Under the pieces are notes generated by a model. It saw only the letters and a program-made list of their open reading frames with translations. It was not told where the DNA came from and did no database searches. A DNA stretch of 64,000 bases from Phycomyces blakesleeanus NRRL 1555(-). Taxonomy: Eukaryota; Mucoromycota; Mucoromycetes; Mucorales; Phycomycetaceae. The DNA lies in contig NW_017265187.1 of assembly GCF_001638985.1 (NCBI RefSeq), forward strand, positions 1-64,000. Direction: 5' to 3'. Shown here in pieces: positions 32,042 through 44,647 of this stretch (position 1 is the first letter of the stretch; each line of letters begins with the position of its first letter). The translations under genes were made by a program, and so were the position numbers.

Positions 32042-35000
32042 ATGTCTTCCTCTAACACCAATCAGCAGAGAGATAGATTATCTACACAAAGATATCAATG
32101 TGCTCAGTGTGCCCTGTCGTTTTACAATTACCAGCAGCTTCAAAATCATAAGAGAGTCCACAGAGGCGATTGTACAACAGTAGCTGTCACAGATCAGTTT
32201 ATTCTGCATGATGTTGAAATGCAACATGATGGAAACAATATCATTGATAACAATGAATTCGTTAGTGATTCAGGTAATAATAATCAATGTAATAATATCA
32301 TTAATTTATTTGAATACTTATCTGATAATGCATTGTAGATTATTCCATGAATGCAATAGAGATCAACAAGGCCATTTCATATAAGTGCGGCTGTAGTTTT
32401 GAGGACAGTGAGGGTGAAGCTCACATTTACAATAGCAGCAGAATTGGTAGCAATACCTTTACAAAAGCCGAGTTGATAAGTATTCATCTCTCTCAATTGA
32501 TGCTTCAGCACAGAATTTCCAGGGCAGCTTACAGAGACATTGTCCGATTTGTTAATACAATCATTCGAGATCACAATGAAATTATGTTGGGTAAAATAGA
32601 ATATTTATGTTACCTTATACTTTAATTCCAAATTTCTAACACGTAGTGATTTCGTTCCTTTTTTTTTAGAACCTGGGGCTAAGATCAGCCACGGCAAAAC
32701 TGTCAATGCTTTGCTTAAGTCCAAGTCAAGTGTCAAGGGCCATGAGTATGATGTCTGTCCTAATGGTTGCCAATTGTATGGCATTAATGACAATCAGGAA
32801 TCTTGTGTTGACTGTGGCAAACCGCGATACAAGACTGATACTGAGCAAAGTCAAACACCAGCTGCCAGTATGAAGCTCATGTCAGTCGGTGGTATGTTTT
32901 CTCAAATTCTGGCTGATTCAGCCACAAGAGAACTTCTTCATTACAGGGCTAACCGGGAATCTGTAGCTAGTCAGCTCACCGATATTTTTGATGGTGAAAA
33001 TTACAAGCAGTTGGTGCAGCAAGGCTTGTTCTCAAATCCTGATGATATTGCCATTGGGCTATATACCAATGGTTTTGTTAACCAAAAAAAGGGCAAGAGT
33101 TCGTACACCATCGTTCATGCTGTTGTATTCAACCTTGACCCATCAATAAGGTAATAAATTAATTAATATATTAATTTCAAAAAAAAAGTTACTAATAAAA
33201 AGCTTAGATACACAAATGAATACCTCTTGTATCTGACAATCTTGTCTGGTCCCAAGAAGTCTACCCACTTGGACTCTTTCCTGATGCCAATCATCAGTGA
33301 AATAAAAGATCTTGAGATGCATAGCTTGGTGATCAAGAGCAATGGAGTTGAGATTTGCCGTGCCAAGATCCACTTGTTGCTTGCTTCTGGTGACATCCCA
33401 GCTGTGGCTGACATGGCGCACATTGGCTCACATGCCAGTTTGTTTGGTTGCCGAATCTGCAAAACAAAGGGAAAAGCCCCAGACAACAGATGACACAGAA
33501 TGTACTTTGAAGATAGTTCTGCTCCTTTGCAACCTTTGGAAGACTTCAAAACCGGCAATCCTGTAAGTATATAACAGTTTAATTAGATTTTTTCTTGTAC
33601 TAAATAATTGCTTATAATAGATAAAAAATATATACCAGCCAAGCATCTTTAGTGAACTGTCAACCTTCTCTGGATCTTCCTTCTTCGCACTGAATGAACT
33701 TCATTTAGTTGCAAGAGGAATCAGAAAGCACATTTACGACTTGATCACTGTGTCCCTTACCAAGGGGACAAAAATTTTTATACCCATCCGGATGATACGC
33801 TTTCCACCACAGAATACCCATTTTTCATACCAAGAACTAGTCTTGTGACAATTGGCAACTTTATCACAAGTTCAAGACCATATATACCAGTATCATTCCA
33901 AGGCAGTTTTGATAATGTCTTCTCCAAGATTGACGGCACTCGTGCAGTAGATTGGCTTGACTTTCTTCTGTACATTGTTCCCACTCTTGTTATACCATTC
34001 TTATCAAATAGAGCTGTGAAAACTGCGGTGTTGTCACTTGTCAAAGGTTGTGCACTGGCATTGCAATAGACGTTGACTTCGGAGTTGCTGGATGAGATGG
34101 ATGTGTAAGTCATAATGCCTCTAACACTATATATAAAACTAATCACAACCTTTTTTTTAAAAATAATAATAACAATAACAATAGACATTTTAAACACTGG
34201 CACCACTATCTATCGCAACAAGTCTAGAACAAGACTATATATCATAGTGTCTTCAGACCAGTACAGCACTATCTTATGCATATACCATTCATTGTCAAGC
34301 AACTAGGTCCACTTCGATGCTACTCCACTCGATCAATAGAGAGAGTAATTGGTGTCTTTTCCAAGCTAATCAAGTCTAAGTGCAAGGGCTGCTGTAATGC
34401 CAGTTTTCTTGTGGAGCGATTTACATTGCATAACTATATCAACACGGCCATCAGTATCCAGAACGAAATTGATCTTATTCAGCCCAAGCCGTATGGTAGA
34501 GAAAGTTATATGGATCTTCCTAATGATTTTAGTGGTGCGCAGTTGTGGGAGCCATTTCATCGATTTGCTCATTTGAATGATGATTTGGTGGAAGGTGTAA
34601 GCAGCCCTAGTGTGAAGGATGCCTTAACTAGATACTATCAACGAACTTCAGGTTTGATGATTTCCAACATTGGTGATTTTACGATTGTTGTTGCTGGTCG
34701 TTTATGGATGAATTCGACCATGTATTCATCTTGCATATATCAACAAAGAAGAAATGAAAGAAGCCGTGGTAATCATTACGTGATGTTTACCTGTCTTTAC
34801 AGAAAGTAAGTATATATCATTTTTCAATATAAAATCAAAAGTTACTTACATTATATTTATTTCTTTACTTTAGCAACCGTAATATAATTGTTTACAGCTG
34901 GCTCGTTGGTGTGGTGATATTCTTTTTCCAGCATGAGTATTCACTTGGCTCTCTTCATTTCCTTGCTTTTGTTGAAGTAATGAAGGAACATGATGCGGCT

Positions 35001-35222
35001 GCCCACGACTCATCTGTACCAATCGTCAAACAGCAGTCACAAAACAGCTCAACAGGTCGCCAAACACAACCTACATATGCAGTAATAAGTGTCAATGATA
35101 TTTGTCATCAAGTTGGCCTTATACAATACCCACCAAATGGAAATCAGTTCTATATAATTTCATCTTATTATGTTTTCAACAATAATATGCGCATTACAAA
35201 GGGCAACCTTTCTATTTTATAA
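32042..35222 (+). pseudogene. Tnp2-like transposase of T2 (seven exons, decayed)
   Basis: Predicted exons 32042-32273, 32339-32590, 32670-33150, 33208-33562, 33621-34104, 34185-34805 and 34898-35222. Starts with a C2H2 zinc finger (CAQCALSFYNYQQLQNHKRVH minus its tail), then a Cys-rich pair (CPNGCQLY, CVDCGKPRY), and the core LLASGDIPAVADM, CRICKTKGKAP, FALNELHLVARGIRK (the acidic-His-Gly-Lys motif), RAVDWLDFLLYIVPTLV and STRSIERVIG. In-frame stops: TGA 33491-33493, TAG 34067-34069 (Trp in the T3 homologue) and TAG 34225-34227, plus one frameshift near 33772. Homologous to T3 and to the fragment at 54427-55479. Confidence 0.8.
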
Positions 35223-35229
35223 CTTTTTT

Positions 35230-35455
35230 TTTATTTTTTATTTTTTATATGCTCTATATACCCTATATTTTTATGCTTTCTATATCTCCCATGTATTCTA
35301 TATTATTATTTTTATTTTCTATATACCTTATGTTTTTTTTATTTCTTATATACTCTATGTTTTCTATTTTTTTATTTCTCTATATGCCCTACCTTTTTTT
35401 TATTCTCTATATATCTTATATTTTTTTTCATTCTCTACATGTTCTACATGCCGTT
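35230..35455. repeat. pyrimidine-rich tandem repeat
   Basis: About seven degenerate units of 28-38 bp, each CTATAT.CCTAT followed by a T-run, at the 3' side of T2. Long Tyr/Phe/Leu-rich frames here are artefacts of this composition. Confidence 0.75.
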
Positions 35456-35859
35456 ACGCAATTTAAATTAAAATAAAATTATTAAGTGAACAAGAAGAGA
35501 GGTGTATCTTTTTAAAAAAAGTCTTGGTTTAAAAAAAAATAATGGCAGTTATGTTTCCATTTCGTTCACACATTCCATAAAAAATTAATCCGAATAAAAC
35601 TAGACATCTTTAATATTAAATAAAACATACATTTTAATACTTAAAGTGGTCATTACAACTTACAAACACTTTTTAGACTATTCGAGACATCGTACAGCAA
35701 CAAAAAAAACAGATTTCATGCTACTTTTTTAAAATGTTGCTAATGATATTGCCACCTTACCAAAAACTGCGGAGAAATTATTGGCTTTTGACCAGAAAAA
35801 TAGCAGTTATGTGCCTATTTCGGGCACAGTTGCCACTCATATAGCCATAGTGTGCACCA

Positions 35860-36185
35860 CACACCATAACTCAATACACATCAGATATTGACAAGGGGTG
35901 TTGTAAGAATGGTCAGCTTTTAACAAAATTTCAGTTGTCCAGCAGTGCGGTAAAGTTGCAGAATTCTTTGTAATTCTAGAAAAATTATATTCTATTATTA
36001 TTATTATTTTTTGATTTTTTGACAGCGGCCAAGGCTGAATAGAAAGCAATTTTTCTATTCGTAAAGCAAAACACCAATAAGTACAACAAAAAAGTATCAT
36101 CCTGTCAACAATAACTTTAGGCAACCACACATTATATCTTATTTTCTCACTATATTTAACTGAACGAATCAACTTGGAATTAATA
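35860..36185 (+). repeat. dispersed repeat R1, copy 1
   Basis: About 325 bp matching 45690-46010 in the same orientation, with blocks such as TAATTCTA.AAAAATTATATTC and CTTGGAATTAATATTA. No coding capacity. Both copies end at the same phrase, so it is a real dispersed unit, perhaps an end of a non-autonomous element. Confidence 0.7.
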
Positions 36186-37011
36186 TTATTTTTATTTTAT
36201 ATTCTTATAAGCATAATTATCTTCATGATTATGACTTAATAATTATATTATTTTATTTGTACTTAATGATAGTAAAGAACAAATCACATTTAATAGATCG
36301 TCGATTATACAACTTTTATTATATATGTATTTTTTTATAGTTTTATTTATTTAATTATTCAACAAGTCAATTGCAAAACTATAAATATCGCAATACTTGC
36401 ATTTAATAAACATTGATTTTTCTTCGTCTTATTTTCTGACAACAAGTTCTCTTAATATTTAACACTGTTGATATTTTACTTGTTTGATTATCCAAGTATA
36501 TTGAGTCAAGTCTATCGAGATTGATCAATAGTACTGGTTTTCTCTTATTTTTCTCTTATTGATTTTATTATCAAGGGGTGAGGATTTCTAAAGATTTCTC
36601 TGGACATTCATTTTTAATGACCGACACTGGAATAACAGCCAATATCTTAGGTTCCCACCCAAAATAATTATTTCTTTTCAATGAAGGTCACCACAATTTT
36701 TTTTTCATAAGTTATATGCAGCCTAATAAAACTTTATTAAAAATTTGGTTTTTTTACATACATCTAAAAAATTATCATTATATTTTTATATATGTTCTTT
36801 AACATATTGATGAAGAAGCAGGTTTCTTTTATTAACTACTTATCTTGTTTCTCATATATAAGTGCAGCAATATCTTAATGTCGGAATTTCTCTTAGTCAC
36901 CTATTACTAAGCATAATAAATTACAATGAATTTTCTGGCAAGACATTAATATAAGTAGCATGTAAAAGTTCTACCTTTTCATCTTCCCAGATCTTTTAAT
37001 ATCTGCTCAAA
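36186..37011. other. AT-rich sequence upstream of the Crypton
   Basis: No supported gene. The last 100 bp would contain the Crypton promoter; no distinctive element is recognised. Confidence 0.5.
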
Positions 37012-39147
37012 ATGAACCCAAATGCTCCTAGCTATTCCGCTGCAACTTCTGATGTGAATGTTAGAATGATGGAGGCCCAGGTGTCTACTTCTTGCGAAGC
37101 TGAAGTTAACAGACCAGAAAACACAAAGAGAAGCTATGTTTCTAAGCAAAAAGAGTATAAAGATTGGTGTGATGAAGCTTTCTTGAGCATTCCCCTCGAA
37201 AATTGCTACACTGTATATGGAGATAAGCTCCATTTGTTTCTTAAAGACTGTGTAAGTTTTTTGCTGTTGTTTGGAGATATATTCTGTAAGTAATTGAATT
37301 AATTATCTTTTCTTCTGTTAGGTTGTCAACCGAACCTATGGAAGAGACACTGGAAAAACCATCAAGTATGGAACTGCAATGACCTATCTTGCTGCTATTG
37401 TGGATATGTACCAGAAGCAAGTTAAAGTCGGTGTGAGTAACCACCCTCACTCTCGCAAGGCTTGTATCCAGCTGTTGGACAACATGAAGCTCAACGATGA
37501 GCGTACCCATTGTGCTGAAAACCAGAACTGTGGCCTTGGAACTCTGGTAGATGGATACATCACAGAGAACAAGATTGCTAGCATTGTTAGCTATTATTTC
37601 TCGAGATCAAGTGGAGGTGACCTGAGAAATGCAGTGTCTTTTCTCCTGTTGCATTTTTGTATGCTCCGTGGCAAATCTGCAAGAAAAGCCGAATTTGCCG
37701 ACCTTCAGACAGTCATGTTGGATCGTGAAGGACCTTCCGAATGCCCTGCCTTTGTCTTGGTCTTGAAGCAGGGAAAGACGAACCAGTTTGGACAAATTGA
37801 GCTTGCAGCCTGCTTGAGAAATTCCAAGGTTGAGATTTGTCCATTCATGGCACTCGGATGCTATTTCTTCTGGAGATGACATATTGATGGTGAGCAGCTT
37901 CCATCTTTTGAAACATCCAAGGAATAGTTCAACCATAAGTTGCTACGATCTGGGCAGGAACCAACCAGGGAAATGCCTTACTCCACCCATCTCAAAGCAA
38001 TCAACAGGGCATTCAAGGCCTGTGGAATCGTTTTCACAGCAAAGACCCATGCTGCCCATAGATTATCAGCAAGAATGGCTGACATAAGTGGTGCCAACGA
38101 GTCAGATATCAGAAGGCAGGGTCGCTGGAATAGTAACACAATGAATGGTGCATACCTCACCAATCTTCCGAGAGGTGCAATGCGTACTATAGCTGGATTT
38201 CTGTCAGCTGAGGGGCAGTTCTACTTGCCAAGAGCCCAAGTGAAACCAGCCGAGTTGCTCCAGTGCAAGGTTTTCCAAATGGTAGACTTTTGGTATGGCA
38301 GGATTTCGTCAGGAGCATGCCAGCAAACCGCAGCTGCACATGGGTTTCTGGAGCTTCTGAAGCAATTAAGAATCACTTTTCTACAGGATTCTGTGTTAAT
38401 GATGAGCAAAACTCCAGGGCACTCATTGTGGCAGCACAATGTATTCTATGATCCCGAACACATTGAGCTCAAGAGGTAAAAACAGCTAATATATAATACA
38501 GTGAAAAAAATAGTTCTAATATATTTACATGTCAATGTTTTAGATCAGTCGAGGCTTTTGTGGAGACAGATGTTGAGCCTACTGACATTCTTTTGCAGAG
38601 AGCACTTCCTCTGATGGCCAGAAACTTGGCTGAAATGCAGAATGCGGACAGCGGGTTTTGCAGAGAAGTTCTGCGGGAGTTTGATGTTCTTTGCCAGAAG
38701 ATTGACGACTTGGTATCTGGGAGAATCCCTCTTCAGTCCCTTCAAGAAGATGGAGGGGAAAGAGGTGGAGCTAGATCAACAGAGGTCCAAGCATTTACAG
38801 TCCTGGCCAACAACTCTGGACTAATTTCCCAGCTGCCAGACATACCTGTTCAGTATAGAATAAGCAGAGGTGGGCAGACGGTACCTGACTTGTGGAGAGA
38901 ATGGCATGTGGAACTCTCTGGCTGTGTCTCTGTACACGAGATGAAGACGAGGTATGACATTGCTTGGAGAAACAATGATCAACAGTTCTTCAATAGACGT
39001 AAAAGAATTGTCAGTTTTATTAAGGAATATATGGTTGACAATTCCATAAGTGAAGAAACAGCAGTCGAACTTGCAGAAGAAAACCGAAGAAGAAGACAAA
39101 GAACTCTGGACTTTTTGTCTAAAAATTCAAGCCAAATCTTTCAATGA
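37012..39147 (+). pseudogene. Crypton-type tyrosine recombinase with GCR1_C-like domain (two nonsense codons)
   Basis: Three exons: 37012-37251, 37322-38475 and 38544-39147 (GTAAG/GTAAA donors, TAG acceptors). Tyrosine recombinases of Cryptons move the element by site-specific recombination through a circle. Candidate catalytic residues: Arg in FCMLRGKSAR, the His-x-x-Arg type block HAAHRLSARM, and Tyr in GAYLTNLPRGAM after GRWNSN. This block resembles the Ndc10-like fungal recombinases. The third exon resembles a GCR1_C DNA-binding domain (VPDLWREWH, DQQFFNRRKRIVSFI). In-frame TGA at 37877-37879 and TAG at 37925-37927 inactivate it. No inverted repeats are expected or seen. Confidence 0.82.
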
Positions 39148-39836
39148 TTGTAAAAATAAAAAGAAATATCTTGTTTCTTTTTATGATATTCAGTTAATGC
39201 TGCTGTTAAGTAATTTAATAGCTTTCTATTATTTTCTGGTACCATCCTTGCTATATTCTACTTTATTAGATCGAATAGCTATATGTAATTAAACATATAC
39301 TTAAAGAATAATACTTTATCCAATTCAATATCAGCTTTTTGATAGATATAAGAGAAATATAGATACTTTTAAAGCTTCTACTCACGTTCATATATATATA
39401 TATATTTATAAGAATTTGAAAAAATCTCTTGTATGTAAAGAAATATTTTGTTTTGATCATTTTTTTGTAATGAGCAGCATATTTTTTGGTGAAAATTACC
39501 TATAAAATTTGGTGTTCTAATGATTTTTTTATTTTAAACAAGTCACTGGTTGGCTCGTCGTCTGAGTCTGTAACCCCACTAAAAACTCTGTGATAACTCC
39601 TTATTATCTTTAATTCTACATTCTCTTTTGAGTTTGTCTTTTTCTCTCTTGTGGAAAAGAGAGGTTATTTTACATCTACAAACCCATTCAAACCTCGAAA
39701 ACCATGATAATATCACCTGTCAACATTTACTACAAATACAAGCACCAAACGCATCAAATTGGTGAAGAGAGTGGGATTTGAACAATTTATTGTATCCCTA
39801 TTAGTGTGTTGTGCCATTTATTTTATTTTTTCAACA
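39148..39836. other. intergenic AT-rich sequence; possible 5' leader of the orphan gag
   Basis: No gene. The phrase TTGGTGAAGAGAGTGGGATTTG at 39759-39780 begins like a tRNA primer-binding site (TGGTGAAGAG), which would fit the gag that follows, but no LTR is recognised upstream. Confidence 0.4.
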
Positions 39837-40640
39837 ATGCCTGAAGACAAAAAGAATCAAATCAGTCTTACCAAGTTCATTGCAAATCTGGAGCCATTTT
39901 ATAGTAACAAACAGGATAAAAAGCATACCACTTGGCTTAAGAGTGTAGACCGTCTCTGTAAAGCAGTCAATATGTCAGACAAAGATGTTCTTGTGGTTGC
40001 TACATCTTACCTTCATGGACCAGCCAAAATTTGGTGGGACAGCATCGAAGACCGAACATATATATGGAAAGAATTTACTGATACCTTTATGAATCGGTTT
40101 GCTTCTTGTCAACTGGATAATGTTTGCTGAAAAGAAATCCAGAACACCCATCAACAATCTGGAAAAACTATAGACAATGTTGTCTATAAGCTTCGGGAAC
40201 TATTCTCATCTGTCAAGGTGAACAGTGAATCTTTCAAGGTCCATAGTCTTTTGCAGGCGATTGATCCTCAAATCGCTTATGAATTGGAGCAACGTGACGA
40301 TTTGCCTGTTGATTTTGAGACCGTAGCAGAAAAAGCACAAAAACTGGAGCTGGTAAAAGCCAAATATCATAATGATTTGGTTGAAAGATCAAGCATTGGT
40401 TCCGAATCTGGTTGCAGTACCATTAGCAAGGCCTCGACTCTCCGTGATTTAGTCAAAGAATTTGGTGCTCTAAAGGTTCATGTAATTGAACAACCCAAAT
40501 CCAAGTCTGTTTCTCTGCCATCAACTAATAAACCCCGTGGAAAATGCTGGGCGTGTGGTTCAGAAGATCATATTTCTCCCCAGTGTCCACAACAGCCCAA
40601 GCATAACAATGATCAGAGAAAAGGCAATGGCCAGCAATAA
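39837..40640 (+). pseudogene. orphan retrotransposon Gag with zinc knuckle (one in-frame TGA)
   Basis: The frame from the ATG at 39837 codes for about 267 residues. A capsid-like segment (WLKSVDRLCKAV, YLHGPAKIWWDSI, WKEFTDTFMNRF) is followed by a TGA at 40128-40130. The frame stays open to TAA at 40640 and carries a CCHC knuckle CWACGSEDHISPQC. It differs from the Ty3 gags at 2852 and 7903, so it belongs to another LTR family. No protease or RT follows; MULE 2 begins 70 bp downstream and probably cut the element. Confidence 0.82.
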
Positions 40641-40892
40641 AAGAGGGTACTGCTGGTTCTCAAAATTCAATTCCTTATACTCAATTAAGACCAAGTCCTG
40701 TAAATCTTAGAGTACTATTAATTCCCCAATCAGAAAAGAAAGTCAGAACTTAAAAGATTCTTTGATTTTGATTTTTTTATAAAGACAACTTTAAAAAAAA
40801 TAACAATTAAAAATAAAATAAAAAAAGATAGTAGTTGATAATATATAATTGATAATTGATAATAAAAAAAATAATAAAAAAAATTATATTTG

Positions 40893-43685
40893 TCAAGGTG
40901 GACAGGATTGAGAGGGGGAGCCATGTTCTTTCAGCTTGTTGTATGCAAACTTCAACGTATCTAAGAACTGGCTCATGTCTTCTGAGATTCTCTTATACTT
41001 GGCTATCTTGCTGTCAAGTTCAACAGAGTATAATTGACAATATTTCATGATATCAGCTTCTATCTCGTCAGAAAGAAGGGAAGTGTCAACTACTGCTTTA
41101 GTATTAGTATTAGATACATGGACAGCAGAGGAGGAGGAGGAAAGACTTTGGCGCAAAGAGTAGGAAATGCCTAGTGTATGATTGATGAGAAAGATATGCT
41201 TGCAAAGCTTGGAAGTATCAAGGCAAGTGCAGTTTTGCAGAAAGACATTCTGTAGCTCAATGTTATATACAACAAGATCAACTGTGAATGATCTGCAAGT
41301 GAATGCAGTACTACTCAATTTCTCAACCATTTTTATAGCAGTATTGCTATCTAACATGTACACATTTCATCTTTTTTACTCTTCTTGTCGTGTAAGACAT
41401 ACTGATTGGAATCCATATAACATCTTAACGTTCTCTTGTCTGTAGTCAAGAGTCAAGACTTTGGCCAGAAGATAAATAAGTCTATCTACTCAAAGAGATC
41501 TTGCACGTCCAAGATAGAAAGTCTTCAGCTGATTGTGATAAGACTCTATCAAATTATTGGTGTAAAAGGTTGCAGCCTATTGTTTATATTACATATTAGA
41601 AATGGGCTAATAATCTATAAAGTTTCATACTAACCTCTATGCTTTGCACCATAATTCTTTTTTTGGCACCCACATTCTGTTAAATACAAAATAAAGTCTT
41701 CATATTCCCCAAATTTAACAAGAAATTCATTATACAGTATATCATAGGCAACAGAAGTTGTTGCATGCATCATATTACTCAATATAGCACGAACACTGTT
41801 ATGAGCTATGTTCGAAGCATGTGTTGATTTTTGCACTTTAATCTATATTATAGTGTTATATGAGATATACACAATTTTAAATAAATATGCTACTTACATG
41901 CTTCTTTACATTAATTTCTTATGCTCTTTTAATATGCCAATGACATAACAGGATATTAACACTATTGCCAAAGATTTCTTCAATTGCACCAATTTCGATG
42001 GAGCTGCAGTCAATCATTATTCTTTTCACCTTTAATGTAAAGATGTTCTTTACCCATGTTAACTATTGACTCAAGGTCGAGGTATATTCACGATCAGTTA
42101 TAAAGAAGCAGACAGACAATCTCTTATTGGTGATAGGGTTTTGCTCAACAATTGTAAACAGAAAGTAATCTTCAGGTCCTTTACCAGCTACAGTATTGAA
42201 TGACTTGCTTGTTTTGTGTGTTGAGTCAATGTACCACTCTTCCAAATTCTACAGAAACTAATACAATAATAAGATATATAAATAGGTGTGTTGTGGTGGT
42301 TGAAGTTAAAGAAGTTTAAGAAGAAGAATTAAAGATTTGAGAAGAGAAACAAAGATTCATCAGAACTTGTGTAATGTTTGTTTATTGAGAAAGATTTGAT
42401 ATCAAAATTTGACGAGATTTCTACACTGAACTACTACTGCTATTTATATTATTTTGGATCGGGAAAATTATATGACTGGGGTCAGGTAATCGATCCTATC
42501 TGAGCCTTAATCAGAGTAACGTGATCTTGAGATAATTAATATATGATTAATTATATAAATGTGTGTAGTCCCAATGAAGTATTAACATCGAAAGTAAATG
42601 TGTTTATGAGTTATAATTATGCTTATAATAATCCACTGATGTATTCTATATTATGGTGATATCATCATATGAAATATAATCACTATCATGCATACTAAAC
42701 CTGTGTGTTAAATAATAAAGTAATTGGTAGACACCTTTGACTGGAATAGCTGAGGCCTTATATTATTTCCTTCAGACTTATTCTCAATTACAGCAGTAGT
42801 CAATACTCATTTACAACAAGGTGTATAGAATAAAATATAAATAATACATGTTATTTACTTCTTTCTGCCACTCAGAAACCCATGAAACAAGGAAGGAGCC
42901 ATTCTTATGAACCGTGAAAAGAGTAGTATTTTCACTTTTGTTCAACTCTTCAACCCACAGTTTGACACTTTCATAATGATCCACAGGTTTTCTTAAGAGT
43001 TTCATCATTTAAGCATTGATAACATTTCTCACATATTGATAATCAATGAGAAGAGAAGAAGGGAAAAAAGATCTATTGTCAGCTTGTTCAAGCTATGTAA
43101 TTTTAAATAAGCAAAGTCTCTCAAAATATACTATATAATATTTACTTCAAGTAGTCTGTCTTCACTCATTCTAAGCATGTTTTTGATGGATTTCCAATCC
43201 ATGTTTTGGCTGACAAGCTCTTTTACCCATTGTTTTAATTCATCTGGCAATCTTGACGAACTGATCTCTTCAATCTTAAATGGATCATGGTTTGGGTGCT
43301 GCTAGCTGTATTTGATACAAACAGTATCATCAGTCATGGTATGCTTATAGATACTAGCAGAACAACCAATCTTGATAGACTTAGTTGTTCTGACGCATTT
43401 CTGAGCAAGCTGAAAAGTTTTTTTCACTTGTGGTTTTCCAGCATGATCACACAAGTAAACTACTGTCTTTACTTTGAGAGGATTTTCAAGAGGCTTTCCA
43501 ACGAAGACCATGTTCTTTTCATGACTGTAAGATCGATGGTAAACCTAATTAGCATGTTTTTTAGCTGTATCATTTAACTAATTTGTAAATTCATCTTCAG
43601 ATGAAAGGTCAAAGGAGTTAACAGCTTCTATATAATCTGGAATTATGCGATTGTTGTAATTAGCAGCAATATTAAAGGTTGACAT
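40893..43685 (-). pseudogene. MULE 2 transposase remnants
   Basis: Broken frames on the minus strand: N-terminus MSTFNIAANYNNRIIPDYIE near 43685, MVFVGKPLENPLKVKTVVYL and HAGKPQVKK at 43302-43511, KELVSQNMDWKSIKNMLR around 43150-43230, WYIDSTHKTSKSFNTVAGK at 42180-42240 (MULE-type core with Asp), and C-terminal KFAYNKLKEHGSPSQ at 40900-40960. Splice-like boundaries occur, but multiple stops and an LTR insertion make it non-functional. Confidence 0.68.
42289..42818 (+). repeat. solo LTR, family D
   Basis: A 530-bp repeat with TGTTGTGG...ACAACA ends and a perfect 5-bp target duplication AGGTG (42284-42288 and 42819-42823), inserted in MULE 2. Confidence 0.93.
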
Positions 43686-43826
43686 TTTGAGATTCAGTAA
43701 AAAAAAGGTGTGTTTCAAAAAAAAAATTTAAGGGGTAAGTGTGTAATAAAAGTTTACCCAAACGAAACAAATGTATGACTTGCTTTTCTGATTGGGAAAT
43801 TACTGTCACTGGTTATAGCATTGGAA

Positions 43827-44152
43827 TGTCAAGTCTCGATCTGGTATTTCTTTTCTGGCATTTGTAACTAAGTTGCAGAATCAATACCACTGGGGATCAT
43901 CAAGTTTATGAATAGTTTTTAGATAAGCATAAAAGATGCTTTTTATTAAATGTATTTCTTGAGTATTTATACAAAATGATAATTGATTTCTGGCTAAAAG
44001 AAAAGCTACAATAATATGACTTAGATGTTTGTTGTCTAGTAATATCTTCTACAAGTATATTCACCATCTTAAACATCTAAAACATATGTGAAAGACCAAT
44101 CGGCGAAGTCAAGATCTTTTATCCTAAAAAGTCAACCATTACTGGTTGCTTG
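43827..44152 (-). repeat. LTR family F, interrupted by a B LTR
   Basis: Begins TGTCAAGTCTCGATCTGG and shares CCACTGGGGATC and the region around TGCTTTTTATTAAATG with the A/B LTR family at matching positions. It continues beyond the inserted LTR from 44513 for a few tens of bases. Confidence 0.75.
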
Positions 44153-44512
44153 TGTCAGATATTATTTTGATGAATCCGAGAAATTGGGATAATTGACCTC
44201 AGCAGTTCTGTGTCAAAGATACCTCATAGATAATGAACCGCAGTAATGTCTTGTAAAGATTAACCACAGTAACATCTTCTGAGCATCAACCACAGTAAAA
44301 GGACTTCTCTTGTAATTAAATAGAGTATAATAGTTTACTGCGGATAATGTGCAGTATTAGTTTAGAAAACTATATAAGACAATTCAATTCCTATCAATAA
44401 AAAGTACCTTTTATCCTCTCTTCAATTTTACATATACTCTCCAATTCCCAGTGGGTTTGACCTTTTGACTTTGCTATAGTAAAAGGAAGACCATCCCAGA
44501 TTAGGAACGACA
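44153..44512 (+). repeat. solo Ty3 LTR subtype B near tRNA-Lys
   Basis: A 360-bp repeat, opposite in orientation to 9065-9426, with ends TGTCAGATA...AACGACA and a 4-bp target duplication CTTG (44149-44152 and 44513-44516). It lies 135 bp from the 3' end of tRNA-Lys. Confidence 0.92.
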
Positions 44513-44540
44513 CTTGTAAATCCTGATTTTGGTTACTAAT

Positions 44541-44581
44541 GTCAACTCTGACAGGAAGAACAACCCAGATTGAAAACGACA
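44541..44581 (+). repeat. terminal remnant of another Ty3-like LTR
   Basis: On the opposite strand it reads TGTCGTTTTCAATCTGGGTT, matching the A LTR terminus TGTCGTTCCCGATCTGGGTT. It ends 66 bp from tRNA-Lys. Confidence 0.65.
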
Positions 44582-44647
44582 CAAGAATTCGGGTATGACA
44601 AAATGTAAAATTTGAATGCAAGTGCATAATATAAATAGTATATAATA

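Larger units (their letters stand above)
29399..35860 (+). mobile_element. Tnp2-type DNA transposon T2 (boundaries approximate)
   Basis: Holds a plus-strand transposase gene and a divergent minus-strand accessory gene. A palindrome-like motif GGCATAACTGCCATTTTTT at the left (29399, and diverged at 29463) recurs inverted at the right (aatggcagttatg near 35542; tagcagttatgtgcc at 35801), as expected of terminal or subterminal inverted repeats. Exact ends and the target duplication are not established; AGTGGCA at 29396 and TGCCACT at 35830 are candidates. Confidence 0.6.
40711..43813 (-). mobile_element. Mutator-like element MULE 2
   Basis: Left end AGTACTATTAATTCCCCAAT and right end (opposite strand) TAATTTCCCAATCAGAAAA match the ends of MULE 1. 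It contains colinear transposase remnants and a solo LTR at 42289-42818. The flanking nine bases do not match, so no target duplication is preserved. Confidence 0.75.

Noticed and set aside
35170..35476. Hydrophobic Tyr/Phe/Leu-rich reading frames resembling membrane proteins
   Set aside because: They arise from a pyrimidine-rich tandem repeat, occur in two frames at once and have no start context or homologue.
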